A stretch of 64,000 nucleotides of DNA from Nonlabens spongiae (GCF_002117125.1 NZ_CP019344.1:992001-1056000), one strand, 5' to 3'. Numbered from the stretch's first letter, positions 53,003 through 61,967 are shown. The notes: a model not told the origin generated them from the letters alone. Program-made: numbers and translations.

Positions 53003-55207
53003 ATGACTGAGGCTGAAATCAAAGAGGAGAACAAGTTAATTGCCAGAGGGTATAAAGACTTACTGGCAGTGAGTTACCAGACACTAACTGACGAGGATAA
53101 GAAACTCATACGTAAGGCGTTTGACATTGCCGTTGAAGCTCATGCGCCCCAAAGAAGAAAAAGTGGCGAGGCTTATATCTTTCACCCCATAGCCGTAGCA
53201 AAAATCGTGGCCAATGAAATAGGTCTGGACGCCACCGCAATCGCCGCCGCCCTACTCCACGACGTCGTCGAGGATACCGAGTACACTCTTGCTGATATTG
53301 AACAAATATTCAACGAGACCATTGCCCGAATCGTAGATGGGCTCACAAAAATTGCCCACCTTAAAAAAGATGCAGACATCTCCTCGCAAGCAGAGAATTT
53401 CAGAAAGATGTTGCTCACGCTTAATGATGACATAAGAGTAATCATTATCAAGATTGCAGACCGTTTGCACAACATGCAAACCATGGACAGCATGCCTGCG
53501 CACAAACAGGTAAAAATCGCCAGTGAGACGCTGTACATTTATGCGCCCATCGCTCACCGTTTGGGACTTTATAATATCAAGGTAGAGCTTGAGGATCTTG
53601 GCCTCAAATACACGGAGCCGGAGGTTTTCAATGACATCCAGCAATCCATTAAAGAAAGTAAAGAGGAACAGAAAGAATACATCGAGAATTTCAAAGCGGT
53701 TCTTGAAGATTCCTTACAGAAAGAAGGATTGCAATACACCATTTCTGGTAGACACAAGTCCGTTTACTCCATACGCAGGAAGATCCTCAAGCAAAACGTG
53801 GATTTTGATGAAGTGTACGACAAGTTTGCCGTACGTATCGTATTTAGGAGCGATCGAGCCAATGAGAAGTTTCTAGCCTGGAAAATCTACAGTATCGTAA
53901 CCGATCACTTTAGGCCTAATCCCATTAGATTGCGCGACTGGATCAGCTCACCCAAAAGTACTGGTTACGAAGCCCTCCATATCACTGTTATGGGGCCCGA
54001 TGGAAAATGGGTAGAAGTACAGATACGCAGTGAGCGCATGCATGAAATCGCAGAAAAAGGTTATGCTGCGCACTATAAGTATAAACAAGACGACAAAAAA
54101 GAAGATGGCCTAGAACAATGGCTGGGCAAGCTACAAGAAGCTCTTGAAAACCCTGATGTCAATGCTGTAGATTTTGTAGAACAATTCAAACTCAACCTTT
54201 ACAGCAAAGAAATCTTTGTATTCACGCCACAAGGAGATCTGAAGTCATTGCCCAAAGGTGCTACTCCACTCGATTTTGCTTTTGCCATCCACACAGAAGT
54301 AGGAATGCATACCAGAGGAGCTCGAGTCAATGGTAAACTCGTGCCACTATCTCACGAACTCAAAAGTGGTGATCAAGTAGACATTATCACTTCAGAAAAT
54401 CAGCGGCCTACTAAGAACTGGCTGGATTATGCGCAAACGGCTAGAGCGCGTTCCAAAATTAAAAGTGCGCTCAAACAAGATCAAAAAGAAATTGCAGAGG
54501 AAGGTAAAGCCGTCCTTGCCCGAAAATTGCGCGCCCAGAAAATCAGTCTTGACGAGAAAAGTGTGAACCAGATGGTGAACTACTTCAAGTTGAAAACCAG
54601 TCATGACCTTTTTTACCGAGTAGGCACAGGAAATATTGATAATAAGGCGATCAAGGATTTTGCGAGCAGTCGCAGCAACGCACTCTACAGCTTCATCAAA
54701 AACAAAATACGTAAGCCAAAGGAAAATCCAGATCTTTACAAAGAAGAGCTGACTCAGAATTATGATGAGTTGGTTTTTGGTAGGGAGATGGTGAAGCTGG
54801 ATTATACGCTATCAAAATGCTGCAATCCGATTCCCGGCGATCCAGTATTTGGATTCACAACTGTAAGTGAGGGAATTAAAGTTCATAAAAACAACTGCCC
54901 AAACGCTATCAGCCTTCAAAGTAAATTTGCCTACCGCATCATCACGGCAAAGTGGATCGATTCCTCACAACAAGAACACAAAGCAGAGCTCAAACTTACA
55001 GGAATTGATAGAATGGGACTTGTTCAAGAAGTTACTCTCCTGATTTCTGAAAGCATGCACGTGAATATTAAGAATATCAATTTTGGGAGTGACGATGGCG
55101 TTTTTAATGGTAAAATCACTGTGGTAGTACCTAATATAGGCATGCTCAATAAACTCATTGAAAAACTGAAAAAGATCAACGGTATCGATAAGGTATCCAG
55201 ACATTAA
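53003..55207 (+). CDS. rel: Bifunctional (p)ppGpp synthetase/hydrolase
   Basis: A 734-aa stringent-response enzyme. It has an HD hydrolase domain (about 50-155, AALLHDVVEDTEYT), a synthetase domain (about 240-355, DKFAVRIVFRSD and EALHITVMGPDGKWVEVQIR), a TGS domain (about 395-455, FTPQGDLKSLPKGATPLDFA) and a C-terminal ACT domain (about 655-734). The HDxxED site is intact, so both activities are likely. It opens an operon with a Fur-family regulator and purA, 6 bases and 0 bases apart, which ties nucleotide-pool signalling to adenine nucleotide synthesis by position. Confidence 0.95.
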   Translation: MTEAEIKEENKLIARGYKDLLAVSYQTLTDEDKKLIRKAFDIAVEAHAPQRRKSGEAYIFHPIAVAKIVANEIGLDATAIAAALLHDVVEDTEYTLADIEQIFNETIARIVDGLTKIAHLKKDADISSQAENFRKMLLTLNDDIRVIIIKIADRLHNMQTMDSMPAHKQVKIASETLYIYAPIAHRLGLYNIKVELEDLGLKYTEPEVFNDIQQSIKESKEEQKEYIENFKAVLEDSLQKEGLQYTISGRHKSVYSIRRKILKQNVDFDEVYDKFAVRIVFRSDRANEKFLAWKIYSIVTDHFRPNPIRLRDWISSPKSTGYEALHITVMGPDGKWVEVQIRSERMHEIAEKGYAAHYKYKQDDKKEDGLEQWLGKLQEALENPDVNAVDFVEQFKLNLYSKEIFVFTPQGDLKSLPKGATPLDFAFAIHTEVGMHTRGARVNGKLVPLSHELKSGDQVDIITSENQRPTKNWLDYAQTARARSKIKSALKQDQKEIAEEGKAVLARKLRAQKISLDEKSVNQMVNYFKLKTSHDLFYRVGTGNIDNKAIKDFASSRSNALYSFIKNKIRKPKENPDLYKEELTQNYDELVFGREMVKLDYTLSKCCNPIPGDPVFGFTTVSEGIKVHKNNCPNAISLQSKFAYRIITAKWIDSSQQEHKAELKLTGIDRMGLVQEVTLLISESMHVNIKNINFGSDDGVFNGKITVVVPNIGMLNKLIEKLKKINGIDKVSRH

Positions 55208-55213
55208 GATATT

Positions 55214-55681
55214 ATGGAACAAATCAAACCCCATCTCGATAAAGAACAACAGATCGTTAAAGATGTTTTTACACAATTCTTAAACGATAACAAGCACCGT
55301 AAAACTCCTGAACGCTATGCCATTCTCAAGGAGATTTATAGCAGTGGTGAACACTTTGACATTGAGTCGCTTTATGGAAAGATGAAAGATCAAAATTATC
55401 GGGTAAGTCGTGCCACGCTTTACAATACTATTGAGTTGCTTATGGAATGTAAATTGGTACGCAAACACCAGTTTGGCGGGAATCAAAGCTACTACGAGCA
55501 ATCCTATTTTGACCGCCAGCATGACCACCTTATACTTACAGATACAAACGAAGTAGTTGAGTTTTGTGACCCACGATTAGAGAATATTAAAAAGACTATA
55601 GAAGAAGTCTTTGATGTGACTATTACCAATCATTCTTTATACTTTTACGGCACTAAAAACATACCAGAAAAAAGCAACTAA
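55214..55681 (+). CDS. Fur-family transcriptional regulator
   Basis: A 155-aa metal-responsive repressor family member. The winged-helix part is [21 protein letters not shown], with [20 protein letters not shown] as the recognition helix region. The metal-binding segment is [19 protein letters not shown]. Whether it senses iron, zinc or peroxide cannot be told. It overlaps purA by one base (TAATG), indicating translational coupling, and follows rel by 6 bases. Confidence 0.92.
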   Translation: MEQIKPHLDKEQQIVKDVFTQFLNDNKHRKTPERYAILKEIYSSGEHFDIESLYGKMKDQNYRVSRATLYNTIELLMECKLVRKHQFGGNQSYYEQSYFDRQHDHLILTDTNEVVEFCDPRLENIKKTIEEVFDVTITNHSLYFYGTKNIPEKSN

Positions 55682-56952
55682 TGGCTGTAGATCTACTGCT
55701 CGGACTTCAATGGGGAGACGAGGGAAAAGGAAAGATTGTTGACGTACTCACCTCAAATTACGATATCATAGCGAGATTTCAGGGTGGGCCCAATGCTGGA
55801 CACACACTGGAATTTGACGGGATAAAGCACGTATTGCGAACCATCCCAAGTGGTATTTTTCATGAAGACAGCATAAACATTATCGGTAATGGTGTGGTGA
55901 TCGACCCAGTGGTTTTTGTTCAAGAACTAGATGGATTGGATCAATTTGATATCGATTACAAGAAAAATTTGAAGCTTTCGCGAAAAGCGCACCTCATACT
56001 GCCCACACACAGGCTGCTTGATGCAGCTAGCGAGACCTCAAAAGGAAAAGCTAAGATAGGCTCGACCCTTAAAGGAATAGGTCCTACCTATATGGACAAA
56101 ACCGGTCGTAATGGGATACGCCTAGGTGATCTGGAAATGAAGGGCTGGAAGGACAAGTACAGGGCATTGGCTAACAAGCACGAAGCGCTGATCAGTTTTC
56201 ACGATGTGGATATTCAGTACAATCTTCCTGAACTTGAAGAAGAGTTTTTTGCAGCAGTAGAACGTTTAAAAGAATTAGACTTTATCGATTCTGAAGAATT
56301 TCTACAAAAAGCTCAAAAAAATGGTAAAACCATACTTGCTGAGGGCGCTCAAGGAAGTTTGCTCGACATCGATTTTGGAACTTATCCATTTGTGACGTCA
56401 AGTAACACTACTGCAGCTGGTGCCTGTACTGGTTTGGGAGTTTCTCCACGACAGATCGGTGAGGTTTTTGGAATTTTCAAAGCCTACACCACACGAGTGG
56501 GTAGTGGCCCCTTCCCTACGGAACTTTTTGACGAAGTAGGCGGCAAAATGGCTAAAGTAGGTCATGAATTTGGCGCGGTAACGGGTCGTCCCAGACGTTG
56601 CGGCTGGCTGGATCTCGTTGCTTTGAAATATACCTGTCAGGTAAACGGAGTTTCCCAACTCATGATGATGAAGGGAGACGTGCTTTCAGGATTTGATGAG
56701 TTGAAAGTATGTACTGCCTACAAATACAACGGTGAAGAAATATACCACCTGCCCTACAACATTGAATCGGACAAGTTGGAGCCTGTCTACACCACCTTAC
56801 CATGTTGGAAAGAGGACTTGACCCAAATGCAATCTGCAGATCAGTTTCCAAAAGAGTTGAATAATTACATAGACTTCCTTGAAAAAGAATTGGAAATCCC
56901 GATCAAGGTGGTAAGCGTAGGACCTGATCGTAAGCAGACTATTCACAGATAA
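55681..56952 (+). CDS. purA: Adenylosuccinate synthase
   Basis: A 423-aa enzyme that joins IMP and aspartate using GTP (EC 6.3.4.4). Motifs: QWGDEGKGKIVDVL (about 9-22), GGPNAGHTLEFDG (about 38-50), STLKGIGPTYMDKTGRNGIR and GSGPFPTEL. The Lys/His catalytic residues are within these. A variant palindrome (GCTTTCGCGAAAAGCG) encodes LSRKAH near residue 100. Gene order rel-fur-purA is compatible with a co-regulated unit. Confidence 0.96.
   Translation: MAVDLLLGLQWGDEGKGKIVDVLTSNYDIIARFQGGPNAGHTLEFDGIKHVLRTIPSGIFHEDSINIIGNGVVIDPVVFVQELDGLDQFDIDYKKNLKLSRKAHLILPTHRLLDAASETSKGKAKIGSTLKGIGPTYMDKTGRNGIRLGDLEMKGWKDKYRALANKHEALISFHDVDIQYNLPELEEEFFAAVERLKELDFIDSEEFLQKAQKNGKTILAEGAQGSLLDIDFGTYPFVTSSNTTAAGACTGLGVSPRQIGEVFGIFKAYTTRVGSGPFPTELFDEVGGKMAKVGHEFGAVTGRPRRCGWLDLVALKYTCQVNGVSQLMMMKGDVLSGFDELKVCTAYKYNGEEIYHLPYNIESDKLEPVYTTLPCWKEDLTQMQSADQFPKELNNYIDFLEKELEIPIKVVSVGPDRKQTIHR
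55974..55989. repeat. Variant palindrome copy inside purA (one inserted A)
   Basis: GCTTTCGCGAAAAGCG differs from the family by one extra A in the right arm. The frame reads LSRKAH, so the insertion or its absence in other copies is not frame-critical by itself. Confidence 0.7.
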
Positions 56953-57014
56953 ATGCATCTATCGAATAACAATAATTCTCGCATCCTAAGATTACTAGCA
57001 ATTAATGTGATTGA

Positions 57015-58232
57015 ATGCCCTTAGTAAAACCTTTTAAAGCTACCCGAGCAACCTCAGACAAGGCTGCGCATCTCATATCGCGCACCTATCAAGACTATGA
57101 TAAAAAGGAATTAAAGGCTCAGCTTAAGTACAATCCTTATAGTTTCTTGCAGATTCTAAATCCTGGATACAAATACAATCAGGAGATTTCTGGAGAAGAG
57201 CGTTTTAACCTCGTTCGCAATCGGTTTTTGGAATTTAAGGAGGAGGGATATTTAACGGAAGACGAGAATTCCTGTTTCTACATTTATGAAAACATAGATC
57301 CTCATCATACCTATACTGGGATCATTGCTTCCATGAGCACTGAAGATTATGAGAACAACATAATCAAAAAACATGAAGACACCTTGCATAATAAAGAGGT
57401 GTTGTTCAAAGATTATTTAAAAACCGTTGGTTTCAATGCAGAACCCGTTTTATTGACTTATCCTGACCAGTCAGAAATTGATGACATCATCAACCAAATC
57501 AAAACGACCGAACCGACCTATGATTTTTCTACTACAGATCATAATAGGCACAAAATCTGGTCAGTAAGCGATAATGCTGTAATTTCAGGGTTGCAGGCTC
57601 AATTTGAGCAAATGCCGCATCTTTACATTGCAGACGGACACCACAGATCGGCTAGTTCTGCGCTGCTTGCTGAGGAAATGGGTGCTGAAAAACAGAGCTA
57701 CAATTATTTTATGAGCTTTCTGATTCCCGAGAGTCAGCTCAATATCTACGAGTTCAACAGAGGAATCATAGACCTCAACGGTCTTTCTAAGGAAGAATTT
57801 CTGATTAAGCTCGATCAGTATTTCAGAATACAAAACCGCGGCATGGAGTTGTATCAACCTTCAAAAAAGCACCATTTTTCCATGTATCTGGATGGAGATT
57901 TCTACAGCTTGTATTTGCGCAAAGATCTGATTACCATTGAAACGGCTCTCGACGATCTTGATTCTCAAATGTTATACGACCTGATCTTGAAACCTATTCT
58001 GGGAATTGAAGACCTACGCACTGACGACCGACTCATTTACAGTTACGGGAAGCACGACATGTTGAAAGTCAAAAAGAAAGTGGATCAAGGCCTGTTTGCC
58101 GTAGGCTTCGGTATGTTTCCTGCGACCGTGGAGCAAATTAAGTCCATCGCTGATGCTGATTTGAGAATGCCTCCCAAAAGTACCTTTGTAAGGCCCAAGC
58201 TTCCCAGCGGACTTCTAATCTATGAATTTTAG
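57015..58232 (+). CDS. DUF1015 family protein
   Basis: A 405-aa protein starting MPLVKPFKATRATSDKAA, typical of DUF1015. It has the YNPYSFLQILNPG segment and the HHRSAS motif (LYIADGHHRSASSALLA, about 200-216). Function is unknown in the family; members often sit with serine or PLP-linked genes. It is 2 bases from yggS, so they are an operon. Confidence 0.9.
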   Translation: MPLVKPFKATRATSDKAAHLISRTYQDYDKKELKAQLKYNPYSFLQILNPGYKYNQEISGEERFNLVRNRFLEFKEEGYLTEDENSCFYIYENIDPHHTYTGIIASMSTEDYENNIIKKHEDTLHNKEVLFKDYLKTVGFNAEPVLLTYPDQSEIDDIINQIKTTEPTYDFSTTDHNRHKIWSVSDNAVISGLQAQFEQMPHLYIADGHHRSASSALLAEEMGAEKQSYNYFMSFLIPESQLNIYEFNRGIIDLNGLSKEEFLIKLDQYFRIQNRGMELYQPSKKHHFSMYLDGDFYSLYLRKDLITIETALDDLDSQMLYDLILKPILGIEDLRTDDRLIYSYGKHDMLKVKKKVDQGLFAVGFGMFPATVEQIKSIADADLRMPPKSTFVRPKLPSGLLIYEF

Positions 58233-58234
58233 TT

Positions 58235-58903
58235 ATGAGTGATATAGTAACTTCTTTATCTCGCTTTCGCGAAAGCGTACCTGAAAACGTCACCCTCGTA
58301 GCCGTAAGTAAAACAAAACCCAATGAGGATTTGCAAGAGGCTTATGAGGCTGGACAACGGGATTTTGGAGAAAACAAGATTCAAGAAATGACTCAAAAAT
58401 GGGAAGACCTACCTGATGACATTAGATGGCATATGATAGGTCACACCCAGCGCAATAAGGTAAAATATATGGCGCCTTACGTACATCTCGTGCACGGCGT
58501 GGATTCCCCTCGATTGCTCAAGGAGATTAATAAGCAAGCCAAAAAGAACGAGCGCGTAATCGATTGCCTGCTACAAATTCACATAGCGCGAGAGCAAAGT
58601 AAATTTGGTTTTGATGAAGATGAATTAAAAGAATTCCTCAAATCTGACGCTTTCAAGGATTTACAAAACGTGCGCATTAAAGGTCTTATGGGAATGGCCA
58701 CCTTTACTGATAATAAAGATCAGGTAAGAGAAGAGTTCAGAGGCCTTAAAAACTTCTATGAGACCTTGAAAAAAGACATCATCGAGCCACCTCATGAATT
58801 TGACACGCTCAGTATGGGAATGACTGGCGACTACAAAATTGCCATAGAAGAAGGTTCAAATATGATCAGGATAGGAAGCGCGATTTTTGGCGCAAGGAAT
58901 TAA
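58235..58903 (+). CDS. yggS: PLP homeostasis protein (YggS/PROSC family)
   Basis: A 222-aa PLP-binding protein that keeps pyridoxal phosphate balanced. The PLP Lys is in TLVAVSKTKPNE (about 24-35), followed by FGENKIQEM and RWHMIGHTQRNK. A palindrome copy at the N-terminus reads SRFRESVPEN (about 8-17). Length is normal. It ends one base before the convergent gene. Confidence 0.93.
   Translation: MSDIVTSLSRFRESVPENVTLVAVSKTKPNEDLQEAYEAGQRDFGENKIQEMTQKWEDLPDDIRWHMIGHTQRNKVKYMAPYVHLVHGVDSPRLLKEINKQAKKNERVIDCLLQIHIAREQSKFGFDEDELKEFLKSDAFKDLQNVRIKGLMGMATFTDNKDQVREEFRGLKNFYETLKKDIIEPPHEFDTLSMGMTGDYKIAIEEGSNMIRIGSAIFGARN
58262..58277. repeat. CGCTTTCGCGAAAGCG palindrome inside yggS
   Basis: Exact copy in the phase that reads FRES on the plus strand, near the N-terminus and before the catalytic Lys. 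Confidence 0.95.
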
Positions 58904-59566
58904 TTATCTGATCGCGCTGCTGACGTTATAATCAGCAAATTTCTTCATGTAGTATTTAACCGAGGATCCGTATGCATCTCTGCTGGACAACCTACCGTTA
59001 CTATTGAAAAAACGCTTGACGCCGCCAGGACCTGAAAGGTGGGCAGCAGCGAGAATTCCGCTTTCGGTCACCTTTATACCTCCTACCACCTTTCCATCAT
59101 ATTTCTCAATGTAAGATTTGAGATAATCGTGGTTGTAGTTCAAGTACTGATTAAAAACTCTTTCTTGAACACTAGGTGTATTAAGGAATAGAGAAGTGTT
59201 ATAGACACCAAAATGCCTCAAAGTCACCGACCCGAACTGGTATTTTCCCAAATAGCCTAAGCTGTTCACCTGCTGGTAGCGACCCAGCGATTCCTTTCTG
59301 GCGAGAGCTTCCTTAAAAGCTATGTAACCTTTTGAAGGAATAAGGGGTGCCGAGTGATTGTAAAACTGGAAAGATGATGGATCGTAATCATCGCCCGCGT
59401 CATCAACATTAAAAAGCGGTCCTGAAAAATCAGGCTCAAAATCGTCTGCAAAAACCTTTGATTTGCCGAAGTTCTCAGATGAGTCTATTGACACATTTGA
59501 CATTCCAAGGATGGAAAGACCTATCACGACAGGATAGATGAAGAAGATACTTAGTTGTGATCTCAT
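58904..59566 (-). CDS. Exported muramidase-like or transglycosylase-like protein
   Basis: A 220-aa protein with an N-terminal hydrophobic segment (about 5-25). The domain from about 78 to 215 has ALARKESLGRYQQVNSLGYLGK, a Glu-containing helix followed by YQFGSVTLRHFGVYN, and ILAAAHLSGPGGVKRFF, the pattern of lysozyme-like transglycosylases. The Glu of RKESLGRY is a plausible catalytic acid. It likely cleaves peptidoglycan in the periplasm. It is preceded by a full consensus promoter and ends directly against the yggS stop. Confidence 0.75.
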   Translation of the reverse strand: MRSQLSIFFIYPVVIGLSILGMSNVSIDSSENFGKSKVFADDFEPDFSGPLFNVDDAGDDYDPSSFQFYNHSAPLIPSKGYIAFKEALARKESLGRYQQVNSLGYLGKYQFGSVTLRHFGVYNTSLFLNTPSVQERVFNQYLNYNHDYLKSYIEKYDGKVVGGIKVTESGILAAAHLSGPGGVKRFFNSNGRLSSRDAYGSSVKYYMKKFADYNVSSAIR

Positions 59567-59612
59567 AAGTGTTTTTTTCGAAAGCTGCTGTCACCCTTTC
59601 TAAAAAGCCGCG

Positions 59613-59641
59613 CAAAGATACTTCTACATTCTAATCGCAAA
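59613..59641 (-). promoter_or_regulatory. Promoter of the muramidase-like gene
   Basis: On the minus strand, TTTG (59638-59641), 17 bases, then TATCTTTG (59613-59620). Both boxes match the consensus; the leader is about 40-45 bases. Confidence 0.75.
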
Positions 59642-60019
59642 ACAGTTTAATGTTAAATAACGTTATCTAAGACTAAACACTCAAATTTATGTGCTTGTAA
59701 TCACTTGATTAACAATATGTTTGAGCACTATGATAGAATCAATCTAAAAAGAGGGAGATAGTTAATATTATCATAATTTTGGCTTTATTTTAGTCTTAAA
59801 GTAATCCATAATAGTCTGAATAACAAGTTAATGAAAACGTTGTAGTGTCAGATTTTTGAATTCGGGCAGTTCGACTTGAGAATTTGAGATGGAGTTACAG
59901 GGTGATGAGATGGTTTTTACGCTTTCGCGAAAGCGTATTAATGAACTATCTCTACTTATACTATAAGCAAGAAACTTTTGTATGAAATCAATCCTATCTA
60001 TAGCGCCCTGTTTCACCTT
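59642..60019. other. Intergenic region with one palindrome, no gene
   Basis: The divergent gap between the muramidase-like and M42 genes totals 498 bases. Apart from the promoter at 59613-59641, the palindrome at 59920 and the -7 box at 60020, I see no gene. A 68-codon minus frame at 59828-60034 crosses the -7 box and lacks a domain. Confidence 0.5.
59920..59935. repeat. CGCTTTCGCGAAAGCG palindrome, intergenic
   Basis: Exact copy, 129 bases before the M42 peptidase start codon. Confidence 0.95.
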
Positions 60020-60027
60020 TACTTTTG
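60020..60027 (+). promoter_or_regulatory. Candidate -7 box of the M42 peptidase gene
   Basis: TACTTTTG matches TAnnTTTG, 37 bases before the start codon. No TTG at the expected distance. Confidence 0.45.
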
Positions 60028-60064
60028 ATCCCAATTAGTATCTTCACGCTTTAATTGAAGAACT

Positions 60065-61174
60065 ATGGCAGGCGAAAGCTTATTGAACGACAAATCACTC
60101 GAATTTTTAGAAAAGTATCTAAACACTTCCTCCCCTACCGGTTATGAATGGAACGGTCAGAAGGTGTGGATGGATTATTTAAAACCTTACGTGGACACAT
60201 TTATCACAGATAACTACGGTACCGCGGTAGGCGTTATCAATCCAGATGCAAAATTCAAGGTGGTCATAGAAGGACATGCTGATGAAATCTCGTGGTACGT
60301 GAATTATATTACCGATGATGGATTGATCTACGTGGTGCGTAACGGTGGCTCTGATCACCAGATTGCTCCCTCTAAGAAAGTAAATATCCACACTAAAAAC
60401 GGAATTGTAACTGGAGTTTTTGGCTGGCCAGCAATCCATACCCGCGACAAATCTGATGAGAAATCTCCTAAATTGGATAATATTTTTATCGATGTGGGCG
60501 CAGAAGATAAAGCAGGTGTTGAAGCGCTAGGAGTTCATGTAGGTTGTGTGATCACTTACCCAGACGAATTCTTCGTATTGAATGAAAATAAATTTGTCTG
60601 CCGTGCGCTAGACAACCGCATGGGAGGCTTTATGATCGCAGAAGTTGCGAGACTCCTGAAAGAAAATGGTAAGGAATTGGATTTTGGACTGTACGTGACT
60701 AACAGCGTCCAGGAAGAAATAGGATTGCGCGGTGCAGAAATGATAACCCAAACCATCAAACCTAATGTCGCTATCGTGACTGATGTGACCCACGACACGA
60801 CGACTCCTATGATCGATAAAAAGAAAGAAGGAGATGCTGCTATAGGAAAAGGACCCGTGGTCGCTTATGCCCCAGCAGTTCAGAATAGACTGCGCAATTT
60901 AATTCTTGACACGGCAGAGGAAAAAGAAATTCCATTTCAGAGAAGAGCCACTTCCAGATCTACTGGAACCGATACCGATGCATTTGCCTACTCAAATGGT
61001 GGCGTACCGAGTGCTTTGATTTCGTTACCATTAAGATATATGCACACCACAGTTGAGATGGTTCATCGCGATGACGTGGAAAACGTCATACGCATGATAT
61101 ATGAGTCTTTGCTCAAAATCAATAATGATCACAACTTCTCTTATTTTGAGGGGGATCAGGATCGGTTGATTTAA
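60065..61174 (+). CDS. M42-family metallopeptidase
   Basis: A 369-aa cytoplasmic aminopeptidase of the M42 (glutamyl aminopeptidase/FrvX) family, usually forming large dodecamers with two metal ions. Metal and catalytic motifs: EGHADEISWYVNYI (about 61-74), CRALDNRMGGFM (about 179-190), VQEEIGLRGAEM (about 218-229) and VTDVTHD (about 238-244). The C-terminal SRSTGTDTDAFAYSNGGVPS and RYMHTTVEMVHRDD carry the last ligand His. Substrate not known. It is followed by a terminator. Confidence 0.93.
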   Translation: MAGESLLNDKSLEFLEKYLNTSSPTGYEWNGQKVWMDYLKPYVDTFITDNYGTAVGVINPDAKFKVVIEGHADEISWYVNYITDDGLIYVVRNGGSDHQIAPSKKVNIHTKNGIVTGVFGWPAIHTRDKSDEKSPKLDNIFIDVGAEDKAGVEALGVHVGCVITYPDEFFVLNENKFVCRALDNRMGGFMIAEVARLLKENGKELDFGLYVTNSVQEEIGLRGAEMITQTIKPNVAIVTDVTHDTTTPMIDKKKEGDAAIGKGPVVAYAPAVQNRLRNLILDTAEEKEIPFQRRATSRSTGTDTDAFAYSNGGVPSALISLPLRYMHTTVEMVHRDDVENVIRMIYESLLKINNDHNFSYFEGDQDRLI

Positions 61175-61191
61175 TTAGTTTACTAATCTTA

Positions 61192-61237
61192 CGGCCTCTA
61201 CATTGATTTAAAAAATTGACATAGAGGTCTTTTTTTA
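61192..61237 (+). terminator. Terminator after the M42 gene
   Basis: CCTCTA pairs with TAGAGG across a 20-base loop and is followed by a run of seven T residues. It is 20 bases past the stop, yet only 8 bases before the next gene start, so that gene needs its own transcription start or read-through. Confidence 0.6.
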
Positions 61238-61244
61238 GTTTGTT

Positions 61245-61937
61245 TTGAAAATAGATGATCGCATTCTTTATGAGGACAACCATCTTATCGCAGTTAATAA
61301 ACTCTCAGGAGAGTTAACACAAGGCGATAAGACTGGTGATACTACATTGCCTGATCTCGTTAAAGATTACATTGCTCGTAAATACAATAAACCAGGAGCT
61401 GTTTATTTGGGTGTGATTCACAGATTAGATCGACCTACCAGCGGTACGGTGATTTTTGCACGTACTTCAAAAGCTCTTCCACGCATGAATAAGCTCTTCA
61501 ATCAGCGAGAGACTGATAAAACCTATTGGACGATTGTTGAGGGAAAACCCGCTCAAAAACAAGCCCGATTAGAACATTACTTGGTCCGTAACCCCAAGCA
61601 AAACAAAAGCTACTCACACGATCACGAAGTGCCTCATTCAAAGAAAGCAATTCTTACTTATCAAACCCTGCTGGAGCTAGATCACTATACGCTTCTGGAA
61701 ATCCATTTAGAAACAGGCAGACATCATCAGATCAGAAGCCAACTCCATAAAATAGGATGTTCCATCAAAGGGGATTTGAAATACGGCGCAAAGCGAAGTA
61801 ACAAAGATGGCAGCATACATCTGCACTCCAGATCGTTGAGCTTTATCCATCCCGTCAAAAAAGAACCCGTTCACATCATTGCACCACCTAATCAACAGGA
61901 TAGCTTGTGGCGGACTGTTTCGGAAAATCGAAAATAG
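61245..61937 (+). CDS. RluA-family pseudouridine synthase
   Basis: A 230-aa RNA-modifying enzyme. It starts on TTG at 61245 (MKIDDRILYEDNHLIAVNK); no ATG in frame gives a full domain. The catalytic Asp is in GVIHRLDRPTSG (about 56-67), and GRHHQIRSQLHKIG and HLHSRSLSFIHP follow. The RNA target (rRNA or tRNA) is unknown. It immediately follows the M42 terminator. Confidence 0.9.
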   Translation: MKIDDRILYEDNHLIAVNKLSGELTQGDKTGDTTLPDLVKDYIARKYNKPGAVYLGVIHRLDRPTSGTVIFARTSKALPRMNKLFNQRETDKTYWTIVEGKPAQKQARLEHYLVRNPKQNKSYSHDHEVPHSKKAILTYQTLLELDHYTLLEIHLETGRHHQIRSQLHKIGCSIKGDLKYGAKRSNKDGSIHLHSRSLSFIHPVKKEPVHIIAPPNQQDSLWRTVSENRK

Positions 61938-61951
61938 TAAGCGGGCCGGCT

Positions 61952-61967
61952 CTTCGACTCCGCTCAG
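61952..61967. repeat. CTTCGACTCCGCTCAG element
   Basis: This element is nearly complementary to GCTGAGTCTGTCGAAGC at 62166-62182, so the two could pair across about 200 bases. A related sequence occurs in the paaZ linker at 14990. Confidence 0.7.

Noticed and set aside
5418-59935. The palindromes as rho-independent terminators
   Set aside because: No T-runs follow any copy, several are inside genes, and clear separate terminators exist elsewhere in the window.
59828-60034. 68-codon minus-strand frame before the M42 gene
   Set aside because: It overlaps a -7 promoter box and a palindrome and has no recognisable protein features.
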